Assembly (NCBI GenBank): GCA_965232255.1
Contig: OZ246962.1
Coordinates: 496,001-560,000 of the forward strand
Source of the DNA: Endozoicomonas sp965232255
Lineage (GTDB): Bacteria > Pseudomonadota > Gammaproteobacteria > Pseudomonadales > Endozoicomonadaceae
Direction of reading: 5' to 3'
Length of the DNA stretch: 64,000 bases
Position 1 is the first letter of the stretch, and every line of letters begins with the position of its first letter. A program made the translations under genes and the position numbers. The notes under the pieces are model-generated. The model was not told the DNA's origin. It was given only the letters and a program-made list of their open reading frames with translations, and did not search any database. Below, in pieces: positions 61,651 to 64,000 of this stretch.

Positions 61651-61711
61651 GGTAGGTGAATCCAGTCAGGACAAGAGCCTTAAGACCGGATTTACGTCTG
61701 GCTTGACGCCC

Positions 61712-62896
61712 TTAATTGGCGATCAGCTTGGCAGCGTTGTCCAGGGCAGCCTTAACAGTCTGCTGACCGGTGGTGATATTGGTCAGGGCGGATTGAGTAG
61801 CAGACCAGAACTTACCCATCTCCGGCACGTTCGGCATCAGCAGACCATTTTGAACATTCTGGTAAGTGGCGGCGATCCGTGGGTCCTCAGCCAGCTCCTC
61901 CATGTACTCTTTGTGGGCGACAGCGCCGAGTGGCTTGTCGTCATTCAGCGTTTCCAGACCGTCTTCAGTCAGCACGTAGTTCTCAATAAACTCTTTGGCC
62001 AGCTCCTGATTTGGGGAAGCGTTGTTCACTGCTGCCGCCCAGACACCGACAAACGCACGAGTGGGGCTGCCGTCGATAGAAGGCAATGGTGCAACCCCGT
62101 AGTTGATCTTACTCTTGTCCAGATTGGCCCAGGCCCATGGTCCGGTAATCATCATGGCTACTTCGCCTTTGTTAAAGGCTGCTTCCATAACACCGTAATC
62201 CACGCCACGCGGCATAACGCCTTCGTTGATTACCTTGGCCAACATCTCGCCACCCTTGATGGCACCAGCGCTGTTCAGGCCAACGTCTTTCACGTCATAG
62301 CCAGCCGGTGTTTCCCTGAATACGTAGCCACCGTTAGAGGCCAGCATCGGCGTGGTGAAGTATGGCTGTACCTGGTCCCACATGATGGTGGTGATGTCTT
62401 TTTTATCCAGCTCTTTTTTCAACTCGAACATCTCTTCATAAGATGCTGGGGCATTTTTAATGATGTCTTTGTTGTAGATCAGGCCAATGGCTTCCATGGC
62501 TATCGGGTAGCCATAGATGTTGCCATTGTGCGAAGTGGCCTGCCAGCCTTTGTCATCAACAGCGCTTTTTACCGTGTCAGAAGGCTTGATCGGTGCCAAC
62601 AGGCCGGACTGTGCCCACTCGCCAAAGCGATCGTGTGCCCACAGCACGATGTCAGGGCCTTTGCCAGTTGCAGCAGCTTGCTGGAAACGGTCGGTCAGAT
62701 TCTCAGGGATTTCCACCTTAACCTTGACGCCCAGGTCTTTCTCGAAGCGCTCACCAATGTCTTCCATGCCGTTGTAAGCCTTATCACCGCCAATCCATAC
62801 GACCAGTTCGTCGTCGGAAAACGCCATGGCAGTACTGGCTCCCATGGAGATAGCCAAAGCCGAAGCAACTGCTACTGCAACCGTTTTTTTAATCAT
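61712..62896 (-). CDS. malE: maltose/maltodextrin-binding periplasmic protein
   Basis: 394 residues from ATG at 62896, with GGAGTAG just upstream; a longer frame to 62935 lacks a signal. MIKKTVAVAVASALAISMGA STAMA is a Sec signal peptide cut before FSDDEL. The mature part (LVVWIGGDKAYNGM, GPDIVLWAHDRFGEWAQSG, FMITGPWAW-like MMITGPWAWANLDKS) is close to E. coli MalE. It delivers maltodextrins to MalFGK2. First gene of the operon and preceded by an 830-bp regulatory region. Confidence 0.97.
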   Translation of the reverse strand: MIKKTVAVAVASALAISMGASTAMAFSDDELVVWIGGDKAYNGMEDIGERFEKDLGVKVKVEIPENLTDRFQQAAATGKGPDIVLWAHDRFGEWAQSGLLAPIKPSDTVKSAVDDKGWQATSHNGNIYGYPIAMEAIGLIYNKDIIKNAPASYEEMFELKKELDKKDITTIMWDQVQPYFTTPMLASNGGYVFRETPAGYDVKDVGLNSAGAIKGGEMLAKVINEGVMPRGVDYGVMEAAFNKGEVAMMITGPWAWANLDKSKINYGVAPLPSIDGSPTRAFVGVWAAAVNNASPNQELAKEFIENYVLTEDGLETLNDDKPLGAVAHKEYMEELAEDPRIAATYQNVQNGLLMPNVPEMGKFWSATQSALTNITTGQQTVKAALDNAAKLIAN

Positions 62897-63088
62897 TTTT
62901 CTACTCCGAAATACCCTGACAGGGCTTATTGACATTCCAGGTTATCGCTTTGGTCTCTAAACAAACTACAACTGTTGCTCAAAATGCCGCGCAAAGAAGT
63001 GTGCAAACAAGTAAAAAGATGTTCTGCTCAACCCGGTGACCGGGAATAAGTGGCCGTATATTCAACTAATTGATCAGTAAAAAAAATC

Positions 63089-63101
63089 GTAAAACGTTTA
63101 C
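63089..63101. promoter_or_regulatory. LacI-family-type operator candidate
   Basis: GTAAAACGTTTAC is a near-perfect palindrome with the central CG typical of LacI/GalR-family sites, and is close to the MalI-type site (TAAAACGTTTTA core). It lies about 200 bp upstream of malE. No LacI-family gene is in the window. Confidence 0.45.
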
Positions 63102-63152
63102 AGTCTTCCAATTTGCCAGTTTTTCACCGTGACCAGCGGTGTACACAAATTG

Positions 63153-63268
63153 CTCATCCTGGCACTTTCCGACCAGTACGGATGCCAGGGGAGACACAAA
63201 ACCAGTGTTGTCTGCGGTAGCAAAAAATTAGTTTCGTACTCTCATTCCCGACCTGCCCTCTCATTCCC
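63153..63268 (-). promoter_or_regulatory. three MalT-box-like sequences
   Basis: On the minus strand GGGAATGAG occurs twice in direct orientation, 19 bp apart, each one mismatch from GGGGATGAG. A third site, AGGATGAG, contains the GGATGA core exactly. The enterobacterial MalT box is GGGGA(T/G)GAGG, recognised as direct repeats. The orientation is toward malE. Activation by a MalT homologue encoded elsewhere is inferred. Confidence 0.5.
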
Positions 63269-63731
63269 AGAAGGACGGCAGATTTTCACCTCAATTTTGC
63301 TCAGGAAATTACGGAATATCCCACTATCGGGTTAACTCATTTCAGTTATGATGGAACTTAAGTACCACTGAGCAGCAAAGCATGCTCACAGCCAACCAGG
63401 TACGAATGTATTTCGTGCTAACTCTGGAGTGACTTTTGTATCGCCAGTTTGATATGTGTGATTGGTACAGAACAATATTCTGCACTGCAACACACATTAT
63501 CAAAAGGTTAAAAAACAGAATCTTCGACTCCAAAAACACCTGAAACCACGATTGATTATCGACAAAAAATTCGTCGGTATGATCGACTGAGGGCGTTCGG
63601 CTCAATAGTCGTCACCCGTACGATAAGGCAGAGAGTTCCACATAGAAAATCCATGGACGAACGCTGGTCAACCAAACGCCACGATTGCCAAATGGATACC
63701 AGGCAATTAAGGCTTCACTGGAGCAATAACC

Positions 63732-64000
63732 ATGTGTAGTGCGTGTTGTAGTGATGGAAATGTTACGTCTGTTGTTGAATCTGTAGGCAAGATGCTTGCG
63801 ATTGTGAATCAGAAACAGCCTACTAAAACACTGGTGGTAATAAACACTGGTAATTCACCGGTTAAGGCTGAAGATTTTAAATCAATCAAACAACAGTACC
63901 CAAAAACTGCCATTGTCACTATCACTAACTGTGTTGAACATTGCACAGAGAGTGAGGCTCTTGGCAAAACCATCGTAAAAGAAGACGGTGACAGTTTTAA
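63732..64000 (+). CDS. partial hypothetical protein with N-terminal cysteines
   Basis: Open from ATG at 63732 to the edge, at least 89 residues. The ribosome-binding site GGAGC lies 8 bases upstream. It begins MCSACCSDGNVTSVVESVGK, with three cysteines in the first six residues, followed by alternating strands and helices (TKTLVVINTGN, KTAIVTITNCVEHC). I do not recognise it. It is divergent from malE, so the two genes share the 835-bp region. Confidence 0.55.
   Translation, partial: MCSACCSDGNVTSVVESVGKMLAIVNQKQPTKTLVVINTGNSPVKAEDFKSIKQQYPKTAIVTITNCVEHCTESEALGKTIVKEDGDSF

Larger units (their letters stand above)
62897..63731. promoter_or_regulatory. malE upstream regulatory region
   Basis: 835 bp with no gene I trust. 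It carries, for the minus-strand malE promoter, two 11-bp repeats GGGAATGAGAG (63239-63249 and 63258-63268), a single CCAGGATGAG (63153-63162) and a LacI-type palindrome (63089-63101). On the right it must hold the promoter for the plus-strand gene at 63732. A minus-strand open frame at 63342-63605 looks random. Confidence 0.55.

Noticed and set aside
63342..63605. 87-residue minus-strand frame in the malE upstream region
   Set aside because: No ribosome-binding site, no recognisable domain, and it sits in AT-rich regulatory DNA.

Overview
The window looks like a chromosomal segment of a marine or host-associated gammaproteobacterium. The S10-spc-alpha ribosomal protein order, the rlmE-ftsH-folP-glmM-tpiA-secG-tRNA-Leu order and a complete maltose/maltodextrin operon all fit that class. 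The mixture of insertion-sequence debris, toxin-antitoxin genes and a large polysaccharide island suggests an Endozoicomonas-like genome, but the genus is an inference from gene content, not something read from a marker gene.

Region 1 (1-26.9 kb) is a surface-polysaccharide island read almost entirely on the + strand. It encodes UDP-ManNAcA synthesis (wecC), dTDP-sugar synthesis that most likely makes dTDP-Fuc3NAc (rfbB, rfbA, fdtA, an fdtC-like acetyltransferase, fdtB), a Wzx flippase, a Wzy-like polymerase, several glycosyltransferases, a WecG/TagA-family transferase, and GDP-sugar genes (fcl, manC). It is mosaic. An IS630 fossil at 11.25-11.55 kb separates the first block from a very AT-rich four-gene block (ATP-grasp, GNAT, NodB-like deacetylase, GT4). 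After that comes a 1,859-bp segment, carrying a VapBC-type pair and a six-hairpin-type protein gene, that is present twice, 6,773 bp apart. The second copy lies exactly between ISAs1-type terminal repeats, and the whole IS-plus-copy unit splits a second vapC gene.

Region 2 (27-36.9 kb) is ordinary housekeeping DNA: tRNA-Leu(GAG), secG, tpiA, glmM, a small lipoprotein, folP, ftsH, rlmE, a K+ channel, yhbY and a PH-domain protein. Region 3 (37.2-51.3 kb) is the ribosomal protein super-cluster from rplQ back to rpsJ, all on the - strand, with rpoA and secY.

Region 4 (51.7-64 kb) begins with an NADPH-dependent FMN reductase pseudogene that carries a 7-bp frameshifting duplication and the 3' end of an IS605-type tnpB with its right-end hairpins. 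It continues with an AbgT-family transporter and a single-direction maltose operon, malE-malF-malG-malK-malQ-malM. The long malE upstream region holds MalT-box-like repeats and a LacI-family-type palindrome. A partial cysteine-containing ORF runs off the right edge, and a partial coiled-coil ORF runs off the left edge.

I see no CRISPR array, prophage or rRNA gene. The most unusual material is the IS-bounded duplication that splits vapC, the tnpB fragment fossilised in the reductase gene, and the ATP-grasp/GNAT/deacetylase/GT4 block.
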